A stretch of 64,000 nucleotides of DNA from NCBI GenBank assembly GCA_963747315.1, contig CAVVEQ010000006.1, positions 516,629 through 580,628 on the forward strand. Direction: 5' to 3'. Of the stretch, positions 1 to 8,123 are shown in pieces (within the stretch, counting starts at the first letter, position 1; every line of letters starts with the position of its first letter). The position numbers and the translations under genes are program-made. Under the pieces are notes generated by a model. It was not told where the DNA came from. It did no database searches and worked only from the letters and a program-made list of their open reading frames with translations. Origin of the DNA: CAVVEQ01 sp963747315. GTDB taxonomy: Bacteria > Chloroflexota > Anaerolineae > Anaerolineales > Anaerolineaceae.

Positions 1-202
1 TTTCGAAGGATTCGTGAATAATTATCACAAACCAACCCAGGAAAAAAAGAAAACACTGCCCATTCACTATCGCATTTTATTTCATCTGTAGACTCATTTT
101 TCATTCCCCCCGACCCTTTGTTATTAAAATCCTAATAATTCTCTAGTAACATATTAAGATAAATATCATCTAATTTATATAATATTATAGGTGGAGGTCT
201 CT

Positions 203-817
203 ATGAAAATTTTTACTTTATCAGTGTTTGTCTTAGTCTCATCTCTTTTCCTTGTCGCATGCGCAGCACCAGTAATTCCAAGTGAGGTTATCCCTGCTGA
301 GCAAGCTCCGCAGCCGGTTGAAACTATTCCTCCCCCGGATTCAGAACCTGCGTCAGAATCGACGAATGTTGCCACTGGCTGGCAGAATGAAGTTTTAATT
401 GATGTGAATACGCAATCGGATTTTCGGATTTCCGATTTTGCCGGAAAGGTGGTGCTTTTGGAGACCATGGCAATGTGGTGCACAACTTGTAAACGCCAGC
501 AGCAGGAAGTTGTTGCCCTTCATCAAACCCTTGGCGAAAGGGATGATCTGGTAAGCGTGGTTCTCGATGTGGATCCCAACGAAGATTCAAAATCGCTCGC
601 ACAATACAGCATCGACAATGGGTTTAATTGGATCTACGCTGTATCCACCTCAGAAGTAAGCAAGGGGCTCGCGTCTACGTTCGGAAATCAATTCCTGAAT
701 CCGTCCTCCGCGCCTATGCTGATCATTGATAAAGATGGGGTCGCTCACCCCTTGGCATTTGGTGTTAAATCAGCCAACGATCTTCTTGCCCAGCTGCAAC
801 CCTTCCTAATTGATTAA
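203..817 (+). CDS. Thioredoxin-like (TlpA/ResA type) lipoprotein
   Basis: Predicted extracytoplasmic thiol-disulfide oxidoreductase of about 204 aa. The N-terminus is a lipoprotein signal ending in LVACAAP, so Cys is the likely lipidation site. A Pro/Glu-rich linker follows, then a thioredoxin fold with the redox motif WCTTC, read as MAMWCTTCKRQQQE, and a late SAPMLII segment in the cis-Pro position. The ATG at 203 is chosen over an in-frame GTG at 191 because GGTGGAGG lies 5-12 bases before it. The gene lies 30 bases upstream of a CcdA-type transporter that would supply its electrons, so the pair probably forms one operon. The substrate is unknown; no cytochrome c genes are nearby. Confidence 0.85.
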   Translation: MKIFTLSVFVLVSSLFLVACAAPVIPSEVIPAEQAPQPVETIPPPDSEPASESTNVATGWQNEVLIDVNTQSDFRISDFAGKVVLLETMAMWCTTCKRQQQEVVALHQTLGERDDLVSVVLDVDPNEDSKSLAQYSIDNGFNWIYAVSTSEVSKGLASTFGNQFLNPSSAPMLIIDKDGVAHPLAFGVKSANDLLAQLQPFLID

Positions 818-847
818 TTCGAAGAAAATCGAAAAGGTGAAACCGAG

Positions 848-1519
848 ATGGAACAGAATATCACCAGCTTCACGCTTGGGCTGATCGCAGCCGGCAGCCC
901 ATGCGTGATCCCGCTGTATCCTGGTTTCCTGGCCTATCTTGCAGCCCAATCTTCTGCCGGGATCCAGGTGAAACGCCAATATCTTGGTTTTTTTGTGCTG
1001 GCTGGTGTGCTCCTGATGATGCTCATCCTGGGTGGCTTAATCGCCCTGCTGAGTATCTCAATCGGAAGCGCGATGAAATACTTGATACCAGTGGTGGACC
1101 TGGTCATCATCTTCCTGGGGGTCCTCCTGCTCTTCAACGTCAATCCATTTAAACAGATCCGTACCATCCGATCCCCGGTATTAAAAAATCCGTACGTGAA
1201 TGCTTTTATTTACGGGATGTTATACGCGCCAATCTCGCTTCCCTGCTCAGGAGCCTTACTGATCAGCATTTTTGCCATATCGTTGAGCAACCAGGAAGTG
1301 CTAAGCCGGTTATCCACCTTTCTCTGGTTCGGTTTGGGTTTTGGGATTCCCCTCCTCGTCCTTTCCCTGATGGCGGGGGCAGCCCAGAAATCACTGACCG
1401 GTTTTTTCGTACGGTACAACCGCTGGATTAACATCGGGGCTGGCCTTCTATTAATTGGAATCGGGATCTACGATCTTAACTTGAATAAAGACCTCCTCGG
1501 TTGGCCGGGTAATGTTTGA
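848..1519 (+). CDS. ccdA: CcdA/DsbD-type transmembrane electron transporter
   Basis: Six-helix membrane protein of 223 aa that moves reducing equivalents from cytoplasmic thioredoxin to extracytoplasmic thioredoxin-like proteins. The two family cysteine motifs are visible: SPCVIPLYPGFLAYL near residues 17-31 and SLPCSGALLISIF near residues 130-142. Both match the helix-1 and helix-4 cysteines of CcdA. Length is normal for the family. It sits just downstream of the thioredoxin-like lipoprotein, its probable partner. A strong hairpin terminator follows. Confidence 0.88.
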   Translation: MEQNITSFTLGLIAAGSPCVIPLYPGFLAYLAAQSSAGIQVKRQYLGFFVLAGVLLMMLILGGLIALLSISIGSAMKYLIPVVDLVIIFLGVLLLFNVNPFKQIRTIRSPVLKNPYVNAFIYGMLYAPISLPCSGALLISIFAISLSNQEVLSRLSTFLWFGLGFGIPLLVLSLMAGAAQKSLTGFFVRYNRWINIGAGLLLIGIGIYDLNLNKDLLGWPGNV

Positions 1520-1562
1520 TGCAAAAGATCCGAAAGTTTTGCCCTCCATACGCAAGAAAAAT

Positions 1563-1590
1563 GACCTGTCGATTTGACAGGTCTTTTATT
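1563..1590 (+). terminator. Bidirectional intrinsic terminator
   Basis: An 8-bp perfect stem GACCTGTC / GACAGGTC with a 5-base loop is followed on the plus strand by TTTTATT and on the minus strand by ATTTTTC. It lies between the convergent ccdA and VOC genes and can serve both. Confidence 0.8.
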
Positions 1591-1604
1591 ACGATTTAAA
1601 CAAA

Positions 1605-2081
1605 TCACCCATCATCGTACGCTTTTCGTAATATCCCCATATCCAGCTTTTTCATCTTCAACATGGCTTGCATTATATTATGGGTTTTGGCTAGGTCCTT
1701 TCCATCCATCATCTCCAGAAATTCATTGAGGACAATTTGCCAGGAAACACCAAAGCGATCCTTCAGCCAACCGCACTGACTCTCTTCCCCGCCATCCGCG
1801 GTCAATTTCTCCCAAAGTCGGTCCACTTCCTCCTGGGAATCGCAATGTACCAACAAGGACATTGCTTCGGTGAATTTAAATTCAGGGCCTCCGTTTAGGG
1901 CTATGAATTCCTGCCCGTCAAGTTCAAAGGCGACGGTCATGACCGATCCCGGTTCCCCGGGTGTACCCTCCGCGTAGCGGCTTATTGATGTTATTTTTGA
2001 ATTCTTAAAAAGAGAAGTGTAAAGCCTGGCGGCTTCCTCTGCCTTCCCGTCGTACCAAAGATGCGTGGTGATTTTCTGCAT
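1605..2081 (-). CDS. PhnB-like VOC superfamily protein
   Basis: Protein of 158 aa of the glyoxalase/bleomycin-resistance (VOC) fold, PhnB-like subgroup. It opens with QKITTHLWYDGKAEEAARLY and carries the typical SMLVHCD-like core (here AMSLLVHCDSQEEVDRLW) and CGWLKDRFGVSWQIV near residue 120. Members often lack a defined reaction, so no substrate is assigned. The ATG at 2081 is preferred to the one at 2096 because GGAGGAAAAG directly precedes it. Confidence 0.82.
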   Translation of the reverse strand: MQKITTHLWYDGKAEEAARLYTSLFKNSKITSISRYAEGTPGEPGSVMTVAFELDGQEFIALNGGPEFKFTEAMSLLVHCDSQEEVDRLWEKLTADGGEESQCGWLKDRFGVSWQIVLNEFLEMMDGKDLAKTHNIMQAMLKMKKLDMGILRKAYDDG

Positions 2082-2212
2082 GATCTTTTCCTCCATGCGA
2101 AATTAATTGGATAAACATCACCGAATATAGCATATTTAAAGAATTGAAATCAAGTAATGACCGGGTTAAAAGCCGACCGGTTCTCATTCAAAATAGGAAC
2201 AGTGAAAAATGG

Positions 2213-3202
2213 TCAGGTTTTGCGCAATCTATCCAACCGCCATTCACTACGGTCGGAGAACTTTTGCGGGTCCATATCCAGCATTTTCCAATTCTGGAGC
2301 ACGAAATTCAGGAGTGAAAGACCGCGTGCTGCAATAAATGCGTCAATTTCACCGTCCCACCGTTCCGGCCAGGGGGAGATATCGCGGTAGCCTTCTTCGA
2401 AAGCAGCACGCATGCGGGGATAGTCGTCTTCGTCCTGGTAGTAGTACAGCGAAATGGCAATATCCTGCACCGGCCAACCAAAGATCAGGTCCTCGAAGTC
2501 AATAGGGGATAATGTACCTTTCCATGCGCGGATATTCCATTGGTGGAGATCACCATGCATAACCCTGGTTTTCTCCCCGCTTTCAACCAGACGATTTATG
2601 GCAGATTCTGCACGGTGGTTCCAAAATTGGAACTTTTCGCGTTGCCCGGGGGTCATCATTCCCGAAGTCCTCGCATCGAAGATCACAACCGGCTCAGGGA
2701 AGTAAAAAACCCGGTCGAACCGGAGAATATCTCGTTCGCTGGCAAATTGAAAATTACTGGCTTGTTCGTGCAACTGCGCCATCAGCCGCCCCTGCAAACA
2801 AATGTTTTCATGCGTAAGCCTGGATGCCAGGTCCACTCCCGGAACCCAGGAGAAAACGGCGCAGGTTCTTTCTTCTGGAACGCCGGGTGCCATTGCACTG
2901 GTGACAAGTCTCCCATCGCGTGCCAGTAGCGGCCGGGGAACACTGAGAGTGGTATCCCGGGCTAGCGCCTCCAACCATTCCATCTCAGCCTCGGTATGAT
3001 CGCGTGTATGACCTCCCTCGGGCAAACTAACTCGCAGGATATACCTATCGTCGGGAGTATCAACTCTGAAGATTGCGTTGAGGTGGTTGGTGAGTAATCT
3101 TAACTGTTGGAAATTAAGGTTGTAAAGATTCAGCGCGTTCAGGGCGAGCGCGCGCAACCTGGCTCCACGCCCTCGCTTGGAGAGTTTATCGAATTGTTTC
3201 AT
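2213..3202 (-). CDS. Aminoglycoside-phosphotransferase (APH) family kinase
   Basis: Protein of 329 aa with the APH/choline-kinase fold. The catalytic loop VMHGDLHQWNI (Brenner HGDxxxxN pattern) and the metal-binding IDFEDLIFG are clear. The N-terminal lobe holds FRVDTPDDRYILRVS, the nucleotide-binding strand. It may phosphorylate a small alcohol or homoserine-like substrate; true aminoglycoside resistance is not implied. The gene follows the aldo/keto reductase on the same strand with a 14-base gap, so they are probably co-transcribed. Confidence 0.8.
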   Translation of the reverse strand: MKQFDKLSKRGRGARLRALALNALNLYNLNFQQLRLLTNHLNAIFRVDTPDDRYILRVSLPEGGHTRDHTEAEMEWLEALARDTTLSVPRPLLARDGRLVTSAMAPGVPEERTCAVFSWVPGVDLASRLTHENICLQGRLMAQLHEQASNFQFASERDILRFDRVFYFPEPVVIFDARTSGMMTPGQREKFQFWNHRAESAINRLVESGEKTRVMHGDLHQWNIRAWKGTLSPIDFEDLIFGWPVQDIAISLYYYQDEDDYPRMRAAFEEGYRDISPWPERWDGEIDAFIAARGLSLLNFVLQNWKMLDMDPQKFSDRSEWRLDRLRKT

Positions 3203-3216
3203 CTAAACTGGTTTTT

Positions 3217-4200
3217 TTACCAGCGCTGGTGCACCAGTTCGCGAATATACCGGTCGTAAATGGCACGGGTGGTTTTCATGGCTTCTTCAGAAAGCGCGGG
3301 CAGATCGGCAGCGGCGAAGTTCTCCTCCGCCTGGGAGGGGCGTTTGGCGCCCGGGATGGCACAGGTGACCGCGTCGAACATAAGGATCCAGCGCAGGGCG
3401 AACTGGGTCAGGGTCATTCCCGCTGGGCAGATGGCTTTCAAATCTTCGACCGCTTTGAGGCCGGTTTCATAATCCACCCCCGAGAAAGTTTCTCCTACAT
3501 CGAATGATTCCCCATGCCGGTTGAAATCACGGTGGTCATCCTTGCCAAACACAGAATCCGGTTTAAGCTTGCCGGTAAGCATGCCCGAGGCTAACGGAAC
3601 CCGTGCCAGGATGCCGACCTTCCGTTTTTTCGCCTGCTCGAAAAACAGCTCGGCGGGGCGCTGGCGGAAAATATTGAAGATGATCTGGATGCTCTGCACG
3701 TTGGGGTACTCGATCGCCTTCAGGGCTTCCTCCACCTTTTCCACACTCACCCCGTAAAAGCGCAGTTTGCCCTGTTTCACCAGGTCATCCAGGATTCCGT
3801 AGAGCTCAGGTTGGTAGAAGGTAGAAGGAGGCGGGCAGTGAAGCTGGAGGAGGTCAATGCAATCTGTATCCAGGTTTTTCAGGCTGCGCTCAACGAAGGC
3901 GGTGAGGTTGTCGCGATTGTAGCCAGCCGCGGTGTGTGGATCCAACCGGCGGCCGGCCTTGGTGGCGATGAAGATCTTCTCGCGGCTCTCCTTGCGCAGC
4001 TTCGCGCACAAGCGTTCACTCAGCCCGTCTCCATAGACGTCAGCGGTATCAAAGAAATTCACTCCCGTCTCGATGGATTTATGCAGCGCTGCCAGGGATT
4101 CCTTATCATCCACCTGCCCCCAGGCACTTCCAATCGCCCATGCGCCAAAGCTTAAAGCTGAGATTTTCCAGCCGGTTCTTCCCAATTCACGATATTGCAT
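3217..4200 (-). CDS. Aldo/keto reductase
   Basis: NADPH-dependent TIM-barrel oxidoreductase of 327 aa. Visible family features are MQYRELGRTGWKISALSFGA at the N-terminus, NFFDTADVYGDGLSE (catalytic Asp and Tyr), FIATKAGR (catalytic Lys), and LLQLHCPPP with the catalytic His. The C-terminus carries ALRWILMFDAVTCAIPGAKRPSQAEEN, which binds the cofactor phosphate. The substrate cannot be read from sequence. Confidence 0.9.
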   Translation of the reverse strand: MQYRELGRTGWKISALSFGAWAIGSAWGQVDDKESLAALHKSIETGVNFFDTADVYGDGLSERLCAKLRKESREKIFIATKAGRRLDPHTAAGYNRDNLTAFVERSLKNLDTDCIDLLQLHCPPPSTFYQPELYGILDDLVKQGKLRFYGVSVEKVEEALKAIEYPNVQSIQIIFNIFRQRPAELFFEQAKKRKVGILARVPLASGMLTGKLKPDSVFGKDDHRDFNRHGESFDVGETFSGVDYETGLKAVEDLKAICPAGMTLTQFALRWILMFDAVTCAIPGAKRPSQAEENFAAADLPALSEEAMKTTRAIYDRYIRELVHQRW

Positions 4201-4262
4201 GATCTTCCCTCCGGTTTATTTTGTCTAATTATCCCATGAGTGGTGCTTGTGATTTCTTTCTC

Positions 4263-4889
4263 TTACCAAATATTCCTATGAATTTTCCTCTGCACATCTA
4301 TCGGGTATTGCGTGATCCGCCTTGCACTTTCCGCCGGGAAACCGAGAGCCAGGTAGCAAGGAACCTCATATCCAGCCGGGATATGCAGGATCTTCCGCAG
4401 GCTTTTCCGTTCATTTTCAAAGGGGATGCGGGTCACTCCGAAGATTCCCTCGCTGGCTGCTGCAAGAAGGATGTTTTCAATACAGCACCATATCGATGCC
4501 AGGCAGTTCAACGAGCTTAAAGCCTCAGGTTTTAAGAGCGGTCCGGGGGAATAAAAGCAGGGAAGGATCAAAACGCTGGCGCTCAGGAGCATCGAATGCT
4601 GCTTCGGTATGGCATCGATATAGCATTCCCGCTGGGAGGGTTCCACCATACCCCAGCGATCGACGATATTGGTTGCGCCTTTGATCGTTTCCGGGGCATG
4701 AATGTGCTTCACAATCTCAACCCGTTTCTCAGGATCCTGAACCAGGATGAATTCCCAGCGGCGCAAATGATCATTCGTTGGTGCTTTCAAGCCTGCTTCC
4801 AGGATTTTCAATATGATTTCACCAGGGATCTCCTTGGGGGCAAAATCACGAATGGTTTGCCTTGCTGCGATAGTCTCATAGATATCCAT
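4263..4889 (-). CDS. Nitroreductase family protein
   Basis: FMN-dependent NAD(P)H oxidoreductase of 208 aa. The start MDIYETIAARQTIRDFAPKE and the following AGLKAPTNDHLRRWEFILVQD match the flavin-binding N-terminal region of the family, and the centre has SIWCCIENILLAAASEG in place of the usual ASAAIQNMLLAAHALG. GGAG sits 5 bases before the ATG. The substrate is unknown. Confidence 0.82.
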   Translation of the reverse strand: MDIYETIAARQTIRDFAPKEIPGEIILKILEAGLKAPTNDHLRRWEFILVQDPEKRVEIVKHIHAPETIKGATNIVDRWGMVEPSQRECYIDAIPKQHSMLLSASVLILPCFYSPGPLLKPEALSSLNCLASIWCCIENILLAAASEGIFGVTRIPFENERKSLRKILHIPAGYEVPCYLALGFPAESARRITQYPIDVQRKIHRNIW

Positions 4890-5124
4890 CTTTTCTCCAT
4901 AACTGCAGCGAATTTCTCGAGTATCTTTTTTCCGGTAAGCCTACCGATAACAAATAAGTTTATCTTGAGCCAGTGAAACCATTTTTCAGTAATTTGTTGA
5001 TTTGGATGATCAACTAATAATGACTGGAGTACGGCATGGACCATCGAGTAAACATACTCGTAAAGCGAATGTGGTACGAAACCTGCTTTATTGGTGTCGC
5101 CTATACTTCTATCAATAAATTTGA

Positions 5125-5673
5125 TTATTTTCGAGATATGCGGCGCATTCTTGGAAAAAGAAAAGGTGTCTGTGACTTGTAATCAACATACGCCTGCCCG
5201 AACCTGGCTTCCAGCTCCTGCTCTTCCACCTTTTTGACATAGGTCAATAGAAGTCCCCCAAAGATGAGTACAGCCAGGATCGAAGAAATCGAGCCAACCA
5301 CGATCGCGATCCCCAGGTAACCCAGCAGGGTCCCGAAGACCATCGGGTTGCGGCAATATTGATATACCCCGTCCACCAGCAGCTTCTGAGTGGCCATCAC
5401 CGGTATGGGAGTACCACTTGCCCTGGAGAACTGGGAGTAGACAGTGCTGAAAGCAAACGCAAACCCGGTTATGGCCATCAGGATGCCGAGGATCTCATTC
5501 CAAGGTCCAAAATCGAGCGGAGGAAAACCGAATTTCACGTCCAACCCGGGGAAAACCACGATCAAAAAATAGGGGATCAGGAAAACAAAGAGGGTTCCCC
5601 CCACGAGCGCCGAAAACAGGATTCGCGCCCACAGAGGATATTCCTTGCTTGCCCATTTTTCAAACCTGTTCAT
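5125..5673 (-). CDS. Isoprenylcysteine carboxyl methyltransferase-like membrane protein
   Basis: Protein of 182 aa with about five membrane segments and the C-terminal ICMT/PEMT signature: YQYCRNPMVFGTLLGYLG followed by EEQELEARFGQAYVDYKS. In this family these segments bind S-adenosylmethionine. Bacterial members methylate small membrane-associated substrates that are mostly unidentified. About 235 bases without a recognisable gene lie between its stop codon and the nitroreductase start; nothing was seen there. Confidence 0.8.
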   Translation of the reverse strand: MNRFEKWASKEYPLWARILFSALVGGTLFVFLIPYFLIVVFPGLDVKFGFPPLDFGPWNEILGILMAITGFAFAFSTVYSQFSRASGTPIPVMATQKLLVDGVYQYCRNPMVFGTLLGYLGIAIVVGSISSILAVLIFGGLLLTYVKKVEEQELEARFGQAYVDYKSQTPFLFPRMRRISRK

Positions 5674-5759
5674 TTTTCACCCTCCCAATCTCCGGTCCTG
5701 GATGAAAGGAACCGTTTTCATCATTGTACGACTTTCAGAGGGTTTTTAATCCATCTAAC

Positions 5760-7322
5760 TCAGGTTGATTTTGCCGGTACTTTATCCATGACGTATTCAG
5801 CCAGGGCAGTGATCGTCAGCGCAGGATTGGCATTCAGGTTGGCGGGTACAATGGATCCGTCCGCCACAAAAAGTCCGGGGTATCCAAACACCCGCCCCTC
5901 CCAGTCAACCACACCTTTTTCCGGTGACGCGCCCATCACGCACCCGCCCAGAATGTGCGCGGTGGTTGGAGCATCCAGCAGCACTTCGAACCAGCTTCCC
6001 TTGGGGTAGCCAAGCATCTTTTCCGCCATTCGCCGGGTAACCTGGTTCGCAACGGGGATATACGAAGGAATTCGTTTCCCTTCAGGTGGTAGTTCAGAGG
6101 CAAGGCCAAACATTTTTCTCCGCAAATGGAGGTAATTCTCAGTGGATTGCATCACCAGCACCACTGAGGTGCGCGCGCTTTGCCCGGGGATCCATAACGC
6201 CCGCAGGAATTGATATGGATGCCGGATCAGAGTCCCAAAGAAACGCAACCAGCGCGGTACGGATCCTCCTCCATCGGTCAGGACTGTCGCGATCGCATAG
6301 AGCACATCCGAACCTTTGTTGTAGCGGACGATCTCGATATGGGTGTTCTTATCCGGGTAGATACCAGAGGTGATGGCAATATGGTCGTTCCAATCCGTGG
6401 AATTATCATTCGAATCAACTCCCAGGATGGCCTCTGAATTTGTTCTTGTCATTTCTCCGAGACGATCTGATAAATCCGGAAGCAGTCCGGATTCTTTACA
6501 TCGGAATAACAGATCCACCGTTCCCATCACTCCCCCGCTGAAGACCACGCCACCCGCTTGAAATTTCGTTTTCTTGCGAATTAATCCATGCGAGGTTTGG
6601 GCAAGCACCCCATAACCACCGTTATCCAGAGGGAGAACGCCTGTTACCTCCGTCTCCGGGAAGATCTCAACACCCAGTTTCTCGGCCAGGTACAGATAGT
6701 TCAGGTCCAGGGTGTTCTTTGCACCGGTCGGGCATCCGATCATGCAGGCGCCGCAGAGTTTGCAGCCGGTTCGTTCGGGTCCCTCACCCCCGAAAAATGG
6801 ATCCGGGACGGTCTTTTCCGGTTCGCCAAAGAAAACCCCCACCGGGTTGATATGAAAAGTATCCTCTCCGCGTAGTTCTATGCCCACTTCGCGCAGTATC
6901 CGATCCGCATTACCCACACTGGGACATTCCACTGCACCTAGCATTCGATTTGCTTCTTTAAAGAAAGGTGAAAGGACGCTTTTCCAATCACCCGGACCCC
7001 ATTCGGATTTCTCAAAGATCTCGTCATCCGGGACAATCAGCTGGTTGGCATAGACCAGGCTGCCACCCCCCACGCCGGTCCCGTGCAAAACAAGCACATG
7101 CCGCAGAAGGGTGAGCGCCTGGATTCCGAAAAGGCCAGCCCATGGCATCCACACGGATTTCCGCAGGTTCCAGTTTGTTTTCGGGAAATCGGACGGTCTG
7201 TATCGTCGCCCTTTTTCCAACACAGCCACGCGATAACCCTTTTGCGCAAGACGCAGTGCGGAGACTGATCCGCCAAAACCGGAACCGATCACAATGAAAT
7301 CATATGGGGTGGATTCAGACAT
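5760..7322 (-). CDS. GMC-family flavoprotein oxidoreductase (cholesterol-oxidase-like)
   Basis: FAD-dependent oxidoreductase of 520 aa. The Rossmann motif DFIVIGSGFGGSVSALRLAQ is at residues 8-27, HGTGVGGGSLVYANQL near residue 80, and the C-terminal block HILGGCVMGASPEKGVVD to NPALTITALAEYVMDK matches cholesterol-oxidase-type GMC enzymes. An unusual element is C187-x2-C190-x2-C193-x3-C197-P, identical in spacing to a ferredoxin [4Fe-4S] site. Related proteins share a cysteine cluster there, but its cofactor is not settled from sequence. Likely cytoplasmic; no signal peptide. The substrate is unknown (sterol or other alcohol). Confidence 0.87.
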   Translation of the reverse strand: MSESTPYDFIVIGSGFGGSVSALRLAQKGYRVAVLEKGRRYRPSDFPKTNWNLRKSVWMPWAGLFGIQALTLLRHVLVLHGTGVGGGSLVYANQLIVPDDEIFEKSEWGPGDWKSVLSPFFKEANRMLGAVECPSVGNADRILREVGIELRGEDTFHINPVGVFFGEPEKTVPDPFFGGEGPERTGCKLCGACMIGCPTGAKNTLDLNYLYLAEKLGVEIFPETEVTGVLPLDNGGYGVLAQTSHGLIRKKTKFQAGGVVFSGGVMGTVDLLFRCKESGLLPDLSDRLGEMTRTNSEAILGVDSNDNSTDWNDHIAITSGIYPDKNTHIEIVRYNKGSDVLYAIATVLTDGGGSVPRWLRFFGTLIRHPYQFLRALWIPGQSARTSVVLVMQSTENYLHLRRKMFGLASELPPEGKRIPSYIPVANQVTRRMAEKMLGYPKGSWFEVLLDAPTTAHILGGCVMGASPEKGVVDWEGRVFGYPGLFVADGSIVPANLNANPALTITALAEYVMDKVPAKST

Positions 7323-7430
7323 TAGTGTTTCTCCGGGGTTAGTGAGAAGTAATAAATAAATACATGAAAGTATTAACCCTCATCCACTTGCCGGTTACGC
7401 AGAACAAATCTTCAGAACCACCAAATAAAC

Positions 7431-7452
7431 AAAAAAGCGCTCTTGCGAGCGC
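7431..7452 (-). terminator. Intrinsic terminator on the minus strand
   Basis: A perfect GCGCTC / GAGCGC stem with a TTGC loop is followed on the minus strand by TTTTTTG. It ends transcription of the small broken gene at 7474-7912 before the GMC oxidoreductase promoter region. Confidence 0.75.
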
Positions 7453-7473
7453 CTGGCTATAAAATGGTTTAAA

Positions 7474-7912
7474 TCACTTCACCGGCAGCGCCTGGTATTC
7501 GAACTTATATCCTGCCTGCTCTGTAATTGCCTGAACCTTATTGCGGATCTCCGCGTAATCAAAGGTGTAGGAATAGTCCTTGCCAAAAAGCGTGGATTGT
7601 TCCACTGATGGTACCTTTCGGGCACCGCTGAAGGTGTTGTAGGTTTCAGTTTTGAAACCAAAACCGCTATCCATATCCCCGCCGGAGGAAAATCCGGAAC
7701 CTGCCTCCGTCGAGCATTTCCGAGAATTTCACCAATTTCGCGCCTCGTCGATCCGCATTTTCAACGCAGTAGGTCAGTTTCTTTCTGGAAAGAAACGTTT
7801 TGCGTTCAGCGATGACCGCCGAAAAAGCCCACAAACCCTTCTTTTCATTCCACTTGCCGTTATAAAGATTAAGCGCTTTCTTACAGTCTTCAATCAGCGG
7901 GGAGGTAGACAT
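7474..7912 (-). pseudogene. Small conserved hypothetical protein, frameshifted
   Basis: Two minus-strand frames join into one protein of about 145 aa. It starts MSTSPLIEDCKKALNLYNGK with AGGAG before the ATG at 7912 and continues to FSEMLDGG. The frame then changes near 7690-7700, and the protein resumes as SGFSSGGDMDSGFGFKTETY and ends FEYQALPVK. The span is one base out of phase. I do not recognise the family; it is soluble and lacks a signal peptide. A single indel in a G/C-rich stretch is enough to explain the break, so the gene may be intact in the organism. Confidence 0.55.
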
Positions 7913-8041
7913 GGTACTCCTTTTTCTGTTGCTCCGACCTAATAGTTTTTGTAGGGCAGAACGCTTTCTTTGAGATAAGAAAGGAATGCAATAATGTATG
8001 GTCATTCCTATTTTTATTTGCTTTTCCATCATTTTGGAAAA

Positions 8042-8070
8042 TTCAAACCAATCGGGGGTATTCCTATAAT
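8042..8070 (+). promoter_or_regulatory. Candidate sigma-70 promoter
   Basis: TTCAAA at 8042-8047 and a perfect TATAAT at 8065-8070 are separated by 17 bases, about 54 bases upstream of the ATG at 8124. This placement supports the 8124 start over an upstream TTG at 8073. Confidence 0.4.
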
Positions 8071-8123
8071 TATTGGTTATCGAATTAACCCTGACGTTGG
8101 ATGAACAGGTAAAATTATACATA

